64,000 nt of DNA, from NCBI RefSeq assembly GCF_900100495.1, contig NZ_FNCT01000002.1, positions 496,001 to 560,000 on the forward strand, written 5' to 3'. The position numbers and the translations under genes were made by a program. Origin of the DNA: Pseudomonas benzenivorans (GTDB lineage: Bacteria > Pseudomonadota > Gammaproteobacteria > Pseudomonadales > Pseudomonadaceae). This document shows, piece by piece, positions 1 through 11,953 of the stretch (position 1 is its first letter; every line of letters begins with the position of its first letter). The notes beneath the pieces were generated by a model that saw nothing but the letters and a program-made list of their open reading frames with translations, made no database searches and was not told the DNA's origin.

Positions 1-884
1 TGTACAAGTCACGCAACCTGGTTTCGATTCGCCTGCTACAAGCCATCGGCATCGAGTACGCGCTGGACTATGTCAGTCGCTTCGGCTTCGACAAGCAGGA
101 GCTCCCCCGCAACCTATCCCTGGCCTTGGGCACTGCCAACCTGACGCCACTGGAAGTGGCGACCGGCTGGACCGCATTCGCCAACGGTGGCTATAAAACC
201 CAGCCCTACCTGATCGAACGCATCGACAGCCGCCATGGAGAGCCGCTGTATATCGCCAACCCCGCTACAGCGCCGGGCCCCACTGGCGATGCCCCGAGCG
301 AGAGTAGCGAACTGCCGCCCACCGACGACAAGCAAACCGCCGGCACTCAGCAACTGCCCGCCCCCGAACCCATTGTCGCCGAGCGCATCATCGACGAGCG
401 CACCGCCTATATCATGACCAGCATGCTGCAGGACGTGATCAAGCGCGGCACGGGGCGTCGGGCCATGGCTCTCGGCCGCGATGATCTGGCCGGAAAGACC
501 GGCACCACCAACGAATCCAAGGACAGCTGGTTCTCCGGCTACAACGCCGACTACGTCACCACCGTCTGGGCCGGTTTCGACCAGCCGGAAAGCCTAGGCC
601 GGAATGAATACGGCGGCACTGTCGCCCTGCCGATCTGGATGAGCTACATGGGCACGGCCCTGAAAGGCAAGAACAGCCATTTGCCCGCCGAGCCGGGCGG
701 CCTGCTGACCCTGCGCATCGATCCCTATAGTGGCCGCGCGGCCGCGCCCGGCACCGCAGACGCCTATTTCGAGCTATTCAAGAGTGAGGATTCGCCGCCA
801 CCGATGAGCGAACTGGATCCGAGCGCGGGCATTCCCGGCAGCCCGCTGCCGGCCGATGAGGCGGCGCCAATCGACCTGTTCTAA
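1..884 (+). CDS. ponA: Penicillin-binding protein 1A, C-terminal part (truncated by window start)
   Basis: Bifunctional class A PBP that polymerises and cross-links peptidoglycan at the inner membrane. Only the last ~293 codons are here, read in the frame starting at base 3. The very first residues are YKSRNLVSIRLLQAIG, which holds the transpeptidase SxN motif (SRN). The KTG motif (LAGKTGTTNESKDSWF) is at bases 495-503. The catalytic SxxK Ser and the glycosyltransferase domain lie upstream of the window. A Pro/Ser/Thr-rich insert follows the SxN region, and the protein ends in ...EAAPIDLF with TAA at 882-884. It converges on maeB across a bidirectional terminator. Identification rests on SxN/KTG spacing and on the ponA-maeB neighbourhood known from pseudomonads. 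Confidence 0.93.
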   Translation, partial: YKSRNLVSIRLLQAIGIEYALDYVSRFGFDKQELPRNLSLALGTANLTPLEVATGWTAFANGGYKTQPYLIERIDSRHGEPLYIANPATAPGPTGDAPSESSELPPTDDKQTAGTQQLPAPEPIVAERIIDERTAYIMTSMLQDVIKRGTGRRAMALGRDDLAGKTGTTNESKDSWFSGYNADYVTTVWAGFDQPESLGRNEYGGTVALPIWMSYMGTALKGKNSHLPAEPGGLLTLRIDPYSGRAAAPGTADAYFELFKSEDSPPPMSELDPSAGIPGSPLPADEAAPIDLF

Positions 885-978
885 CGCGAGCAGCTACCTG
901 CTCCAGGCAAAGAGCGCCGCCGGCAACTCATCGAATCGAGTCTCGCTGGCCGGCAACCCAAGACTCAGCCTGGCTCCA

Positions 979-1008
979 TAAAAAAACCCGCCGAAGCGGG
1001 TTTTTTTA
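979..1008. terminator. Bidirectional intrinsic terminator between ponA and maeB
   Basis: The hairpin AAAAAACCCGC-CGAA-GCGGGTTTTTT has a GC stem, a 4-nt loop, and a T-run reading out on both strands. It sits 95 bp after the ponA stop and 11 bp after the maeB stop (minus strand), so it can end both convergent transcripts. Confidence 0.9.
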
Positions 1009-1019
1009 TGGATCCGGCT

Positions 1020-2288
1020 TTAGCCGTTGAACACCTCATCCACCGACTTCAGCGGATAGTGCTTCGGATAGGGCAGGGTCGCCACACCGCTTTCGATGGC
1101 GGCCTTGGCTACGGCGTCGCAGACCACGGTGATCAGACGCGGATCCATCGGCTTCGGAATGATGTACTCGCGGCCGAAGGCAAGCGCAATGCCACCGTAG
1201 GCATCGCAGACTTCCTGCGGCACCGGCAGCTTGGCCAGGTCGCGCAGGGCCAGGGCGGCGGCGATCTTCATCTCTTCGTTGATGCGGGTGGCACGTACGT
1301 CCAGCGCACCGCGGAAGATGAAGGGGAAGCCGAGCACGTTATTCACCTGGTTCGGGTAGTCCGAACGACCGGTGGCCATGATCACGTCATTGCGTGCGGC
1401 ATGGGCCAGTTCCGGGGCGATTTCCGGATCCGGGTTGGAGCAGGCGAACACGATCGGGGTCGGCGCCATGCGCTTGAGATCGTCGGCACCGAGCAGGTTG
1501 GCGCCGGACAGACCGACGAACACATCGGCGCCCTCGAGGGCGTCGGACAGGGTGCGCTTGTCGGTTTCGCTGGCGAACACCGCCTTGTACTGGTTCAGAT
1601 CGTCACGACCGGCATGGATCACGCCTTTGCGGTCGATCATGAAGATGTTCTCGACCTTGGCGCCCATGCTCACCAGCAGCTTCATGCAGGAGGTCGCCGC
1701 GGCGCCAGCGCCAAGGCAGACGATCTTCGCCTGCTCGAGCGTCTTGCCGGCGATTTCCAGGGCGTTGAGCATGCCGGCCGCGGTGACGATGGCGGTACCG
1801 TGCTGGTCATCGTGGAACACCGGAATGTCGCACTGTTCGATCAACGCGCGTTCGATCTCGAAGCACTCCGGCGCCTTGATGTCTTCCAGGTTGATGCCGC
1901 CGAAGGTGATGGAAATGCGCTTGACCGTGTCGATGAAGGCCTGCGGGCTTTCCGCGTCGACTTCGATGTCGAATACGTCGATACCGGCGAAACGCTTGAA
2001 CAGCACACCCTTGCCTTCCATGACCGGCTTGGAGGCCAACGGGCCGAGGTTGCCCAGCCCGAGAATGGCGGTACCGTCGGAAATGACCGCTACCAGGTTG
2101 CCCTTGCCGGTGTACCGGTAGGCCAGCTCGGGATCACGCGCGATTTCACGCACAGGCTCGGCGACGCCAGGGCTGTAGGCCAGCGCCAGATCACGGGCGG
2201 TCGCGGTGGGTTTGGTCAGCTCGACACTCAGCTTCCCGGGGCGGGGCTGCGCGTGATATTCGAGAGCGGCAGTTTTCAGATCAGACAT
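1020..2288 (-). CDS. maeB: NADP-type malic enzyme (malate dehydrogenase, oxaloacetate-decarboxylating)
   Basis: Oxidatively decarboxylates malate to pyruvate with NAD(P)+, linking the TCA cycle to pyruvate and NADPH supply. At 422 aa it is the short bacterial form without the C-terminal phosphotransacetylase-like domain. Visible motifs are LAYSPGVAEPV near residue 40, the metal-binding HDDQHGTAIV in the middle, and the dinucleotide-binding loop VCLGAGAAATSC. The start MSDLKTAALEYHAQPRPGKL at 2288 is chosen because the 24 upstream residues of the open frame look non-coding, and family members begin near here. Stands alone on the minus strand downstream of the M48 peptidase gene. NADP versus NAD preference cannot be read from sequence alone. 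Confidence 0.94.
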   Translation of the reverse strand: MSDLKTAALEYHAQPRPGKLSVELTKPTATARDLALAYSPGVAEPVREIARDPELAYRYTGKGNLVAVISDGTAILGLGNLGPLASKPVMEGKGVLFKRFAGIDVFDIEVDAESPQAFIDTVKRISITFGGINLEDIKAPECFEIERALIEQCDIPVFHDDQHGTAIVTAAGMLNALEIAGKTLEQAKIVCLGAGAAATSCMKLLVSMGAKVENIFMIDRKGVIHAGRDDLNQYKAVFASETDKRTLSDALEGADVFVGLSGANLLGADDLKRMAPTPIVFACSNPDPEIAPELAHAARNDVIMATGRSDYPNQVNNVLGFPFIFRGALDVRATRINEEMKIAAALALRDLAKLPVPQEVCDAYGGIALAFGREYIIPKPMDPRLITVVCDAVAKAAIESGVATLPYPKHYPLKSVDEVFNG

Positions 2289-2391
2289 GGTGGCATTTCC
2301 GCTTTTTTGGCTGTTGAACAGGCAGGCGGCCGAGGATACGCAAGTTGGAGACACCTGCACAAGACCGTTCGAACTGCCCGGTCATAGCCCA

Positions 2392-3834
2392 CTAACGCAC
2401 GACCTTGAGCCAATCGCCTGCACTCGGCTCGCCAGCGGGATAGAGATTATTGAGCAGGCGCAGGGTCGCCTCGGCATCGCCGGGCAGCTTACTCTGCCGG
2501 GCCAGGGCCGCCATGCGCTCCCCACCTTTCGCCCTGACCAGCTGCACGCGAAGCGGCTCGGCCAGCTTGCGCTCGGCGGCCGTCAGCGGGCGAAAGCTCT
2601 TGATCACCGCGAGGAACTGGGCGTCCTGGCTTTCCAACGAAGCGCGGCCACGCACCGCCGCGACGAACAGATAGGCCCGCGACCCTTGCAGCAGCACCGC
2701 CACGCGCCTGGCCGCGCTGCCCGGGATGATCGCGCTGTAGCCCTGCAAGCCCGCCTGCTGCAACGCCTGCCCGGCGACCAGGCGCTGGCCGCCGGCGCGC
2801 TGGCGCAGCAACTCAGCAGCCGCCAGTCCTTTCGGATGGTTTTCCAGGGTCATGGCGATAAAGCCCTGCCGATCGGCGGTGTGGCCAATCAGCGCATCCG
2901 GCCGATTGACGATGCCCCAGCCATCCGGAAAGCTCAGGGCAAATCCCAGCTCGGCATGATAGAAGCGCTGCCCGCGCCGCACGCCGCTGGCAGCAGAGTC
3001 GCCGAACGGCAAGCCATCCAGATGCTGAAGAAAGGCGTCTCGATTGACCTCTTGCTGCCCGGTCGCCAGCGCCCGCGCCGGCCCCACCACCTGCTGCAAG
3101 CGGCGGTCGTTGTCCGGGTGGGTATCGAACAGGCCATGATAGCCGCCGGCGGATTGCGCCTGACCGCGCTGGGCGGCCTGGGCGCGGGCGAAATCCTCCT
3201 GGCTCTTCAGCACCTTGACCACCTCGATCATCGCCTGCGGGTCGTAACCACTGCGCGCCAGGTACTGCGCGCCCAAGCCGTCGGCCTCGAGCTCCATATC
3301 ACGCCCGTAACCGCGAACGAAGGCGTTGCCGAGGACATTGGTCAGGTCGGCCGCGGCACCGACACCGGTGCCGATCGCCACCGCCTGCCCCAACACACCC
3401 CAGGCACTCGACTGGCTTTGCTGCTGCACGCCATGCCGCGCCGTGACGTGACCGACCTCATGGCCGAGCACGGCGGCCAGTTCGGCCTCCGAATTGAGGT
3501 AGGCGAGCAGCCCGCGGTGAATGTAGATATAGCCGCCCGGCAAGGCAAAGGCGTTGATATCCGGACTATCGACCACGGTGAACCGATAGTCGAGCTGGCT
3601 GCGGTGGCTGTGCCTGGCCACTCGCTCACCGACCTGCTGCACATAGGCCTGCAGTTTTTCGTCAGCGTAGCGCGGGTATTGCTTGAGGATTTCCTGGCTA
3701 TGGCGGCGCCCGAGCTCCAACTCCTGCCGTTCGCTCATCATCACGAAATCGCTGCGTCCGGTGGCCGGGTTCAGCGCACAGCCGGCCAACTGTCCGCTCA
3801 GCAGCAACAACGCGACCAGGCCACGCACGCTCAC
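2392..3834 (-). CDS. M48-family metallopeptidase lipoprotein (BepA/YfgC-like)
   Basis: Probable periplasmic zinc peptidase that handles outer-membrane or misfolded proteins. With the GTG start at 3834 it has 480 aa: a lipoprotein signal peptide with lipobox LAGC (Cys19), the zinc motif HEVGH (His125, Glu126, His129), a downstream zinc-ligand region RDMELEADGLGAQYLARSG, and a ~200-residue C-terminal part beginning near FYHAELGFALSFPDGW. The GTGA overlap (3831-3834) with the upstream nuclease stop implies translational coupling, and supports this start over one 15 codons upstream. GTG at 3828 is an alternative. The BepA-like role is inferred from the lipoprotein signal plus M48 domain; substrate unknown. 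Confidence 0.85.
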   Translation of the reverse strand: MSVRGLVALLLLSGQLAGCALNPATGRSDFVMMSERQELELGRRHSQEILKQYPRYADEKLQAYVQQVGERVARHSHRSQLDYRFTVVDSPDINAFALPGGYIYIHRGLLAYLNSEAELAAVLGHEVGHVTARHGVQQQSQSSAWGVLGQAVAIGTGVGAAADLTNVLGNAFVRGYGRDMELEADGLGAQYLARSGYDPQAMIEVVKVLKSQEDFARAQAAQRGQAQSAGGYHGLFDTHPDNDRRLQQVVGPARALATGQQEVNRDAFLQHLDGLPFGDSAASGVRRGQRFYHAELGFALSFPDGWGIVNRPDALIGHTADRQGFIAMTLENHPKGLAAAELLRQRAGGQRLVAGQALQQAGLQGYSAIIPGSAARRVAVLLQGSRAYLFVAAVRGRASLESQDAQFLAVIKSFRPLTAAERKLAEPLRVQLVRAKGGERMAALARQSKLPGDAEATLRLLNNLYPAGEPSAGDWLKVVR

Positions 3835-4631
3835 GGCAGCACCTCCAGCATCGCCGCATGGGTCAGCGGCAACATCCAACGGGCTTGCCCCGGTTTTACG
3901 CCGCCGCGCCGAGCGCGGTCAATCACCCAGCCGCGGGCTTCGACCTGGCGCCCGACCAGGCCGCGCATCTGCTGTTCGTCGAAGCCCGCCAGCAGCGGCG
4001 GCGCCACGCGCAACACCAGCGAGTCGCCCAGCTCCAGCCACAGCCCGCCGCGGTTGCGTTCGACCCGTTCGACGCGCCCCTGGATCAGCGCGAAGCCGCC
4101 GGCGCTCAACCGCTCCGGCGCCTGCACCGGTGGCTGGCGCCACAGCCCGGCACGCCTCTGCCGCGCACTGCGCTCGGCAGCCCGCTGGCAATCGACCAGG
4201 GCGACGTTGGGGGTGACCGCCACCAGGAAGCCCAGGCCCTCGGCCAGCAACTGCGCTTCCAGGTTGCGGCCCTTGGCGTCATAGGCATGCGCCAGCGTGC
4301 GCCCGTAGTGGTCCTTCGTCTGGCGCCCGGGCAGCAGACCGACACGCCCGTCATTCGCCGCCACCAACTCGCTCAAGCGGCGGCGCGCGGCCTCGGCAAA
4401 CGGCTCGGCGGAACGCCCCTGACGGCGCAACTCCGGGCTGTTCAGCCCGATCAGGCGCACGCTGCGGCCGTCCGCCAGGCGCAGGGTATCGCCATCCACC
4501 ACGCGCTGCACCTTGACGCCTGGCAGCGTGCCGGGCGCCGGGCAATACGCCTGGGCAGGCGCCAGATAAAGCACGGAAACGAAAAAGGCGCCCACCAGGG
4601 ACGCCTTTTTCAGTAGCGCGGAACACGCCAT
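3831..4631 (-). CDS. Secreted thermonuclease-family (SNase-like) protein
   Basis: 266 aa. The signal peptide MACSALLKKASLVGAFFVSVLYLAPAQA is followed by a staphylococcal-nuclease-like fold: VQRVVDGDTLRLADGRSVRLIGLNSPEL carries the acidic VDGDT and the IGLNSPE motifs, then DHYGRTLAHAY and AEGLGFLV follow. A C-terminal ~90-residue extension (IQGRVERVERNRGGLWLELG...) looks like an additional beta domain. Likely a periplasmic or exported nuclease. The gene lies 26 bp downstream of rpmE and overlaps the M48 lipoprotein gene by 4 bp. A terminator-like hairpin lies inside its signal-peptide codons (4582-4610), which may limit readthrough from rpmE. Start at 4631 is chosen because it gives a clean signal peptide; the longer open frame runs into rpmE. 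Confidence 0.85.
   Translation of the reverse strand: MACSALLKKASLVGAFFVSVLYLAPAQAYCPAPGTLPGVKVQRVVDGDTLRLADGRSVRLIGLNSPELRRQGRSAEPFAEAARRRLSELVAANDGRVGLLPGRQTKDHYGRTLAHAYDAKGRNLEAQLLAEGLGFLVAVTPNVALVDCQRAAERSARQRRAGLWRQPPVQAPERLSAGGFALIQGRVERVERNRGGLWLELGDSLVLRVAPPLLAGFDEQQMRGLVGRQVEARGWVIDRARRGGVKPGQARWMLPLTHAAMLEVLP
4582..4610 (-). terminator. Intrinsic-terminator-like hairpin inside nuclease gene, downstream of rpmE
   Basis: On the minus strand AAAAAGGCG and CGCCTTTTT form a 9-bp stem with an 11-nt loop, ending in a T-run. It lies 48 nt beyond the rpmE stop but after the nuclease start codon (about codons 8-17). It is likely to act as the rpmE terminator when the nuclease ORF is not being translated. 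Confidence 0.6.
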
Positions 4632-4657
4632 CGGGCGGTTCGTCGCGATTCGCTCGC

Positions 4658-4873
4658 TTACTTGGTAGCGCCGAATACACCGAAGCGCTGCTTGAAGCGA
4701 TCGATACGGCCACCGGCATCCAGCACTTTCTGCTTGCCGGTGTAGAACGGGTGGCACTCGGAGCACACGTCGAGGCTGATGTTCTTGGCCAGGGTGGAGC
4801 GGGTCTTGATCACGTTACCGCAGCTGCAAGTAGCTTCGATAGCGACGTATTCTGGATGGATATCGGCTTTCAT
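4658..4873 (-). CDS. rpmE: 50S ribosomal protein L31 (zinc-binding form)
   Basis: 71 aa, typical of bL31. The Cys pairs CSC (16, 18) and CSEC (37, 40) show the zinc-ribbon C+ form. Starts MKADIHPEY at 4873; the 67 upstream codons of the open frame are dismissed. A component of the large ribosomal subunit near the intersubunit bridge. It is divergent from priA, with 161 bp between them holding both promoters. The nuclease and M48 genes follow on the same strand. Confidence 0.97.
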   Translation of the reverse strand: MKADIHPEYVAIEATCSCGNVIKTRSTLAKNISLDVCSECHPFYTGKQKVLDAGGRIDRFKQRFGVFGATK

Positions 4874-5034
4874 GGGGTATTCCTCGGGATTTTGTGCCGC
4901 CACCCGACCCGATGTCAGGTACCGCACGGAGATTGGCCGCGGATCATACCAGACCGCCCACCCGATGCAAGCTGCGTACACAGCCAACCGTCGCATGCTG
5001 CTAAGATCGCCGCTCTTCAGCCTGGAGCCTCTGC

Positions 5035-7254
5035 GTGCCCGACGCCATTCTGCGCCTCGCCCTGCCCTCGCCACTGCGCCGCCTGTTCGACTACCGCGCG
5101 CCGCCCGGTGTACCGCGCAGCGCCCTGCAGCCGGGCGCGCGACTGCGCGTGTCGTTCGGCCGCCGCGAGCTGATCGGCATCCTGATCGAGGTCAGCGGGT
5201 ACAGCGAGGTTCCGCCAGACAAGCTCAAGCCGGCCCTGCAACTGCTCGATGCCCAGTCGCCAGTGCCGCCGGCGCTGTTCAAGCTGTGCCTGTGGACCGC
5301 GCAGTATTACCAGCACAGCCTTGGCGACACCCTCAGCTGGGCCCTGCCGACGCTGCTGCGCCAGGGCGAACCGGCGGAAGCGCGACAGGAGCGGTTCTGG
5401 CACCTGGTCGAAGGCGCCCGCCTGGACGACCCGCGGCTGGCGCGCGCGCCGCGCCAGCGCGAGGCCCTGCAGACCATCGCACAGCACCCCCACGGCGTCG
5501 CCCACAGCCTGCTGAGCAAACTGCTACTGAACAAGGACAGCCTCGAGCTGCTGCGCGAGAAGGGCCTGCTACGCATCGAGGTGCGCCGGCATGCCGCCAG
5601 CGCGCGCCATGCCAGCTGGCTGGCGCAGGCGGAGCTGCCGCTGAATGCCGAACAGCGCGCCGCCGCCGCGGCCGTGCGCGCCGGTTTCGGCAACTTCAAC
5701 GCCTTCCTCCTGGCCGGGGTGACCGGCAGTGGCAAGACCGAGGTCTACCTGCAACTGATCCGCGAGACCCTGGAAGCCGGCAAGCAGGCGCTGGTGCTGA
5801 TCCCCGAGATCAACCTGGGGCCACAGACCCTGGCGCGCTTCGAGCGGCGCTTCAACGCACGGATCGCCCTGCTGCACTCCGGAGTCAACGACCGCGAACG
5901 CCTGGATGCCTGGCTGGCGGCGCGCGACGGCGAGGCGGACATCATCATCGGCACCCGCTCGGCGCTGTTCACCCCGATGCAGCGCCCCGGGCTGATCATC
6001 ATCGACGAGGAGCACGACGCCTCCTATAAACAGCAGGAAGGCCTGCGCTACCACGCCCGCGACCTCGCCGTGGTGCGCGCGCGCCAGGAAAACATCCCGA
6101 TCCTGCTCGGCTCGGCCACTCCGTCGCTGGAGAGCTTGCACAACGCCCACGCCGGCCGCTATGCCCTGCTGCGCCTCAACCAGCGGGCCGGCGGCGCGCA
6201 GCAGCCGCGCTTCCTGCGCCTGGACGTGAAGAGCCGGCCGCTCGACTCGGGCATCTCCGGCCCGCTGCAGCAGGCCATCGCCCAGACCCTGGCGGCCGGT
6301 CAGCAGGTGCTGGTGTTCCTCAACCGCCGCGGTTTCGCCCCGACCCTGCTGTGCCACGACTGCGGCTGGCTGTCGGAATGTCCGCGCTGCGACGCGCGGA
6401 TGACCGTGCACCAGCGCTCCCGTGAGCTGCGCTGCCACCACTGCGGGCATGTCGAGTGCCAGCCGAGCAACTGCCCGAAATGCCACAACGTCGACCTGCG
6501 TCCGGTCGGCGCCGGCACCGAGCGCGCCGAAGAGCGCCTGGCGATTCTCTTCCCGCAGGTGCCGGTATTGCGGGTGGACCGCGACAGCACCGCACGCAAG
6601 GAAGCCATGACCACGCTGTTTAACACCGTGCAGCGCGGCGAGCCGTGCATCCTGGTCGGCACCCAGATGCTCGCCAAGGGTCACCACTTCCCGCGCGTCA
6701 CCCTGGTGGCGATCCTGGATGCCGACGGCGGCCTGTTTTCCGCCGATTTCCGCGCCAGCGAGCGCATGGCCCAGCTGATCGTCCAGGTCGCCGGGCGCGC
6801 CGGGCGTGCCGAAGAGCCGGGCAAGGTGATCATCCAGAGCCACCTGGCCGACCATCCGCTGCTGGTGCAACTGACCGAGCAGGGCTACTTCGCCTTCGCC
6901 GACCAAGCCTTGAGCGAGCGCCGCGGCGCCGGCCTGCCGCCCTTCTGCCACCTCGCCCTGTTGCGCGCCGAGGCGCACAAGCCGGGGCAGGCCGAGGGTT
7001 TCCTCGATGAGGCCTGCAGCGAAGCCGAACTGTTATTGAACGAACTGCGGCTCGGCGGCATCGAACTGCTCGGGCCGGTGCCGGCACCGATGGAACGCCG
7101 CGCCGGCCGCTACCGCGCACAACTGCTGGTGCAGGCCAATGCCCGCGCGCCGCTGCACCGCCTGCTCAACAGCTGGCTGCAGGCGCTGGAGCAGATGCCC
7201 AGCGGCCGCGCGGTGCGCTGGTCGCTGGATGTCGACCCGATCGATCTGTTCTGA
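5035..7254 (+). CDS. priA: Primosomal replication restart helicase PriA
   Basis: 739-aa 3'-to-5' helicase that reloads the replisome at stalled forks. It begins with GTG. The N-terminal DNA-binding part ([20 protein letters not shown]) is followed by Walker [10 protein letters not shown] (Lys234), motif [12 protein letters not shown], motif [13 protein letters not shown], and a zinc-binding insertion of eight Cys (CHDC, CPRC, CHHC, CPKC pairs). The helicase C-lobe shows [13 protein letters not shown] and QVAGRAGR. Length and order match PriA fully. Divergent from rpmE and followed by a repeat element, then argS. Confidence 0.97.
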   Translation: MPDAILRLALPSPLRRLFDYRAPPGVPRSALQPGARLRVSFGRRELIGILIEVSGYSEVPPDKLKPALQLLDAQSPVPPALFKLCLWTAQYYQHSLGDTLSWALPTLLRQGEPAEARQERFWHLVEGARLDDPRLARAPRQREALQTIAQHPHGVAHSLLSKLLLNKDSLELLREKGLLRIEVRRHAASARHASWLAQAELPLNAEQRAAAAAVRAGFGNFNAFLLAGVTGSGKTEVYLQLIRETLEAGKQALVLIPEINLGPQTLARFERRFNARIALLHSGVNDRERLDAWLAARDGEADIIIGTRSALFTPMQRPGLIIIDEEHDASYKQQEGLRYHARDLAVVRARQENIPILLGSATPSLESLHNAHAGRYALLRLNQRAGGAQQPRFLRLDVKSRPLDSGISGPLQQAIAQTLAAGQQVLVFLNRRGFAPTLLCHDCGWLSECPRCDARMTVHQRSRELRCHHCGHVECQPSNCPKCHNVDLRPVGAGTERAEERLAILFPQVPVLRVDRDSTARKEAMTTLFNTVQRGEPCILVGTQMLAKGHHFPRVTLVAILDADGGLFSADFRASERMAQLIVQVAGRAGRAEEPGKVIIQSHLADHPLLVQLTEQGYFAFADQALSERRGAGLPPFCHLALLRAEAHKPGQAEGFLDEACSEAELLLNELRLGGIELLGPVPAPMERRAGRYRAQLLVQANARAPLHRLLNSWLQALEQMPSGRAVRWSLDVDPIDLF

Positions 7255-7255
7255 A

Positions 7256-7315
7256 GTAGGGTGCGCCGTGCGCGCCACCTGCCTGCGTGCCAATGGTGCG
7301 CACAGCGCACCCTAC
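7256..7315. repeat. REP-like palindromic element, copy A
   Basis: A perfect 11-bp terminal inverted repeat, GTAGGGTGCGC (7256-7266) and GCGCACCCTAC (7305-7315), encloses inner arms GTGCGCGCC and GGTGCGCAC. It begins 2 bp after the priA stop. A second copy with the same outer and inner arms lies at 26094-26167. Confidence 0.8.
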
Positions 7316-7393
7316 AAGGTGTGGCCTGCAGCTCGCGGCTGCTTTTATAATGCGCAGTTTTCGACCACTGCCCCAGGGCGAACCGAGCAGACC

Positions 7394-9133
<1,740 letters not shown>

Positions 9134-9817
9134 GTGGCAGCGCGCAAGAAGGCCGCGCCGAAACGCGGCGCCAGCCGCTACAAGGCCCCCTCGAAAAAGC
9201 CCATGCCCGGCTGGATCTGGCTGGCCTGCGGCCTGGCGATCGGCGGCTTCATGATGTTCCTGTTCAGCCTCGAACCCGGCCACGACGAGATCAGACGCAA
9301 CAAGGCGGAACAGGCCCGCGCCGGTCAGACCAGCAAGCCGGCGCCCGCCACGCCGCGCAGCAGCGAACCGGACAAGCCCAAGTACGACTTCTACACCCTG
9401 CTGCCGGAGTCGGAGGTCATAGTGCCGCCGCAAGCCTTGGAGCAGCCCGCAGTGCCGCCGACGCCGAAGCCGGTCAGCCCCGAGGAGGCGGCGAAGATCG
9501 ACGCGGCCCGCGCCGAAGCCGCGCTCAACGGCCAGACCCCGCCGCCGCCGCCGGTGGTGGCGCAGCCTCCGGTCAGCACCCAGTTCTTCCTGCAGGCCGG
9601 CTCGTTCCGCCGCAAGGACGATGCGGAAAGCGTGCGCGCGCAGATCATCCTGCTCGGCCAGAGCGTCCGCGTGGAGTCCGGCACGGTGCGCGAGGAAACC
9701 TGGCACCGGGTGCTGGTCGGCCCCTTCGCCAGCCGCGAACAGCTGGCCCAGTCGCAGAAGGCCCTGGCCGCCAACGGCTTCAGCAACCTGTTGCTGCAGC
9801 AACGGCAGAGCCGCTGA
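9134..9817 (+). CDS. SPOR-domain membrane protein (FtsN-like)
   Basis: 227 aa. It has a basic cytoplasmic N-terminus (MAARKKAAPKRGASRYK), one transmembrane helix at about 29-48 (MPGWIWLACGLAIGGFMMF), a Pro/Ala-rich periplasmic linker, and a C-terminal SPOR domain from about residue 148 (QFFLQAGSFRRKDDAESVRA) that should bind denuded septal peptidoglycan. The GTG start directly abuts the argS stop, so translation is probably coupled. Topology matches FtsN-type proteins, but it is short and lies beside argS/hslV rather than a cell-division cluster. Role in septation is inferred from the domain. Confidence 0.85.
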   Translation: MAARKKAAPKRGASRYKAPSKKPMPGWIWLACGLAIGGFMMFLFSLEPGHDEIRRNKAEQARAGQTSKPAPATPRSSEPDKPKYDFYTLLPESEVIVPPQALEQPAVPPTPKPVSPEEAAKIDAARAEAALNGQTPPPPPVVAQPPVSTQFFLQAGSFRRKDDAESVRAQIILLGQSVRVESGTVREETWHRVLVGPFASREQLAQSQKALAANGFSNLLLQQRQSR

Positions 9818-9976
9818 GTCGCGCGTGCCGGCTCGACCAGGGCCGGCAATCTGCTGTTACAGGTACGCCGAAGCCGTTCGGCCGAGAATCGCCCGGCGCC
9901 GGTTGAAAAGCGCCAGGCGCCCCCCCATTTGAGTCTGCATTGGGCATTTTCGCCCCGCTGCGTGGAGACTCTCCCC

Positions 9977-10510
9977 TTGACCACCATCGTTTCAGTGCGC
10001 CGCCACGGCAAAGTCGTCATGGGCGGCGACGGCCAGGTTTCCCTCGGCAACACCGTGATGAAAGGCAACGCGAAGAAGGTGCGCCGCCTCTATCACGGCC
10101 AGGTGCTGGCCGGTTTCGCCGGCGCCACCGCGGATGCCTTCACCCTGTTCGAACGCTTCGAGGGCAAGCTGGAGAAACACCAGGGCCACCTGGTGCGCGC
10201 CGCCGTCGAGCTGGCCAAGGACTGGCGCACCGACCGCTCGCTGAGCCGCCTGGAGGCCATGCTGGCGGTGGCCAACAAGGACGCCTCGCTGATCATCACC
10301 GGCAACGGCGACGTGGTCGAACCCGAGCACGGCCTGATCGCCATGGGCTCCGGTGGCGGCTTCGCCCAGGCCGCGGCGCTGGCCCTGCTGCAGCACACCG
10401 ACGATATGCCCGCCCGCGAGGTCGCGGAAATCGCCCTGAACATCGCCGCCTCCATCTGTGTCTTCACCAATCAGAATCTGACTATCGAGGAACTGGACTC
10501 GGCCATCTGA
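9977..10510 (+). CDS. hslV: ATP-dependent protease subunit HslV (ClpQ)
   Basis: 177-aa proteolytic core of the HslUV two-component protease. After Met removal the mature N-terminus is TTIVSVRR, whose Thr is the catalytic nucleophile. [16 protein letters not shown] and [16 protein letters not shown] are typical. The start must be the TTG at 9977 to expose this Thr; the ATG-like start 16 codons upstream would block it. Lies 24 bp before hslU and is co-transcribed with it. Confidence 0.96.
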   Translation: MTTIVSVRRHGKVVMGGDGQVSLGNTVMKGNAKKVRRLYHGQVLAGFAGATADAFTLFERFEGKLEKHQGHLVRAAVELAKDWRTDRSLSRLEAMLAVANKDASLIITGNGDVVEPEHGLIAMGSGGGFAQAAALALLQHTDDMPAREVAEIALNIAASICVFTNQNLTIEELDSAI

Positions 10511-10534
10511 GCCGCGTTCCGTTCGGAGCACCCC

Positions 10535-11875
<1,341 letters not shown>

Positions 11876-11883
11876 GAGCAGCC

Positions 11884-11931
11884 TGTAGGAGCGAGCTCGC
11901 GATTTGCCATGATCGCGAGCTCGCTCCTACA
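11884..11931. repeat. REP-like palindrome between hslU and the DUF971 gene
   Basis: Perfect 20-bp inverted repeat: arm 11884-11903 (TGTAGGAGCGAGCTCGCGAT) and arm 11912-11931, with an 8-nt loop. It begins 8 bp after the hslU stop. The TGTAGGAGCGAGC core is, from memory, a frequent Pseudomonas REP sequence. It may act as a terminator or mRNA stabiliser; there is no T-run. Confidence 0.85.
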
Positions 11932-11953
11932 CCAACCCCTTGCGGAACCCGCC

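Noticed and set aside
1008..2387. 459-codon open frame on the plus strand over maeB
   Set aside because: It lies opposite a complete malic enzyme with conserved motifs; it is the usual long antisense frame of GC-rich DNA and its product has low-complexity His/Arg/Gly-rich composition.
11909..11953. Earlier ATG for the DUF971 protein
   Set aside because: It starts inside the palindromic repeat and adds 15 residues not expected for the family; 11954 is preferred.
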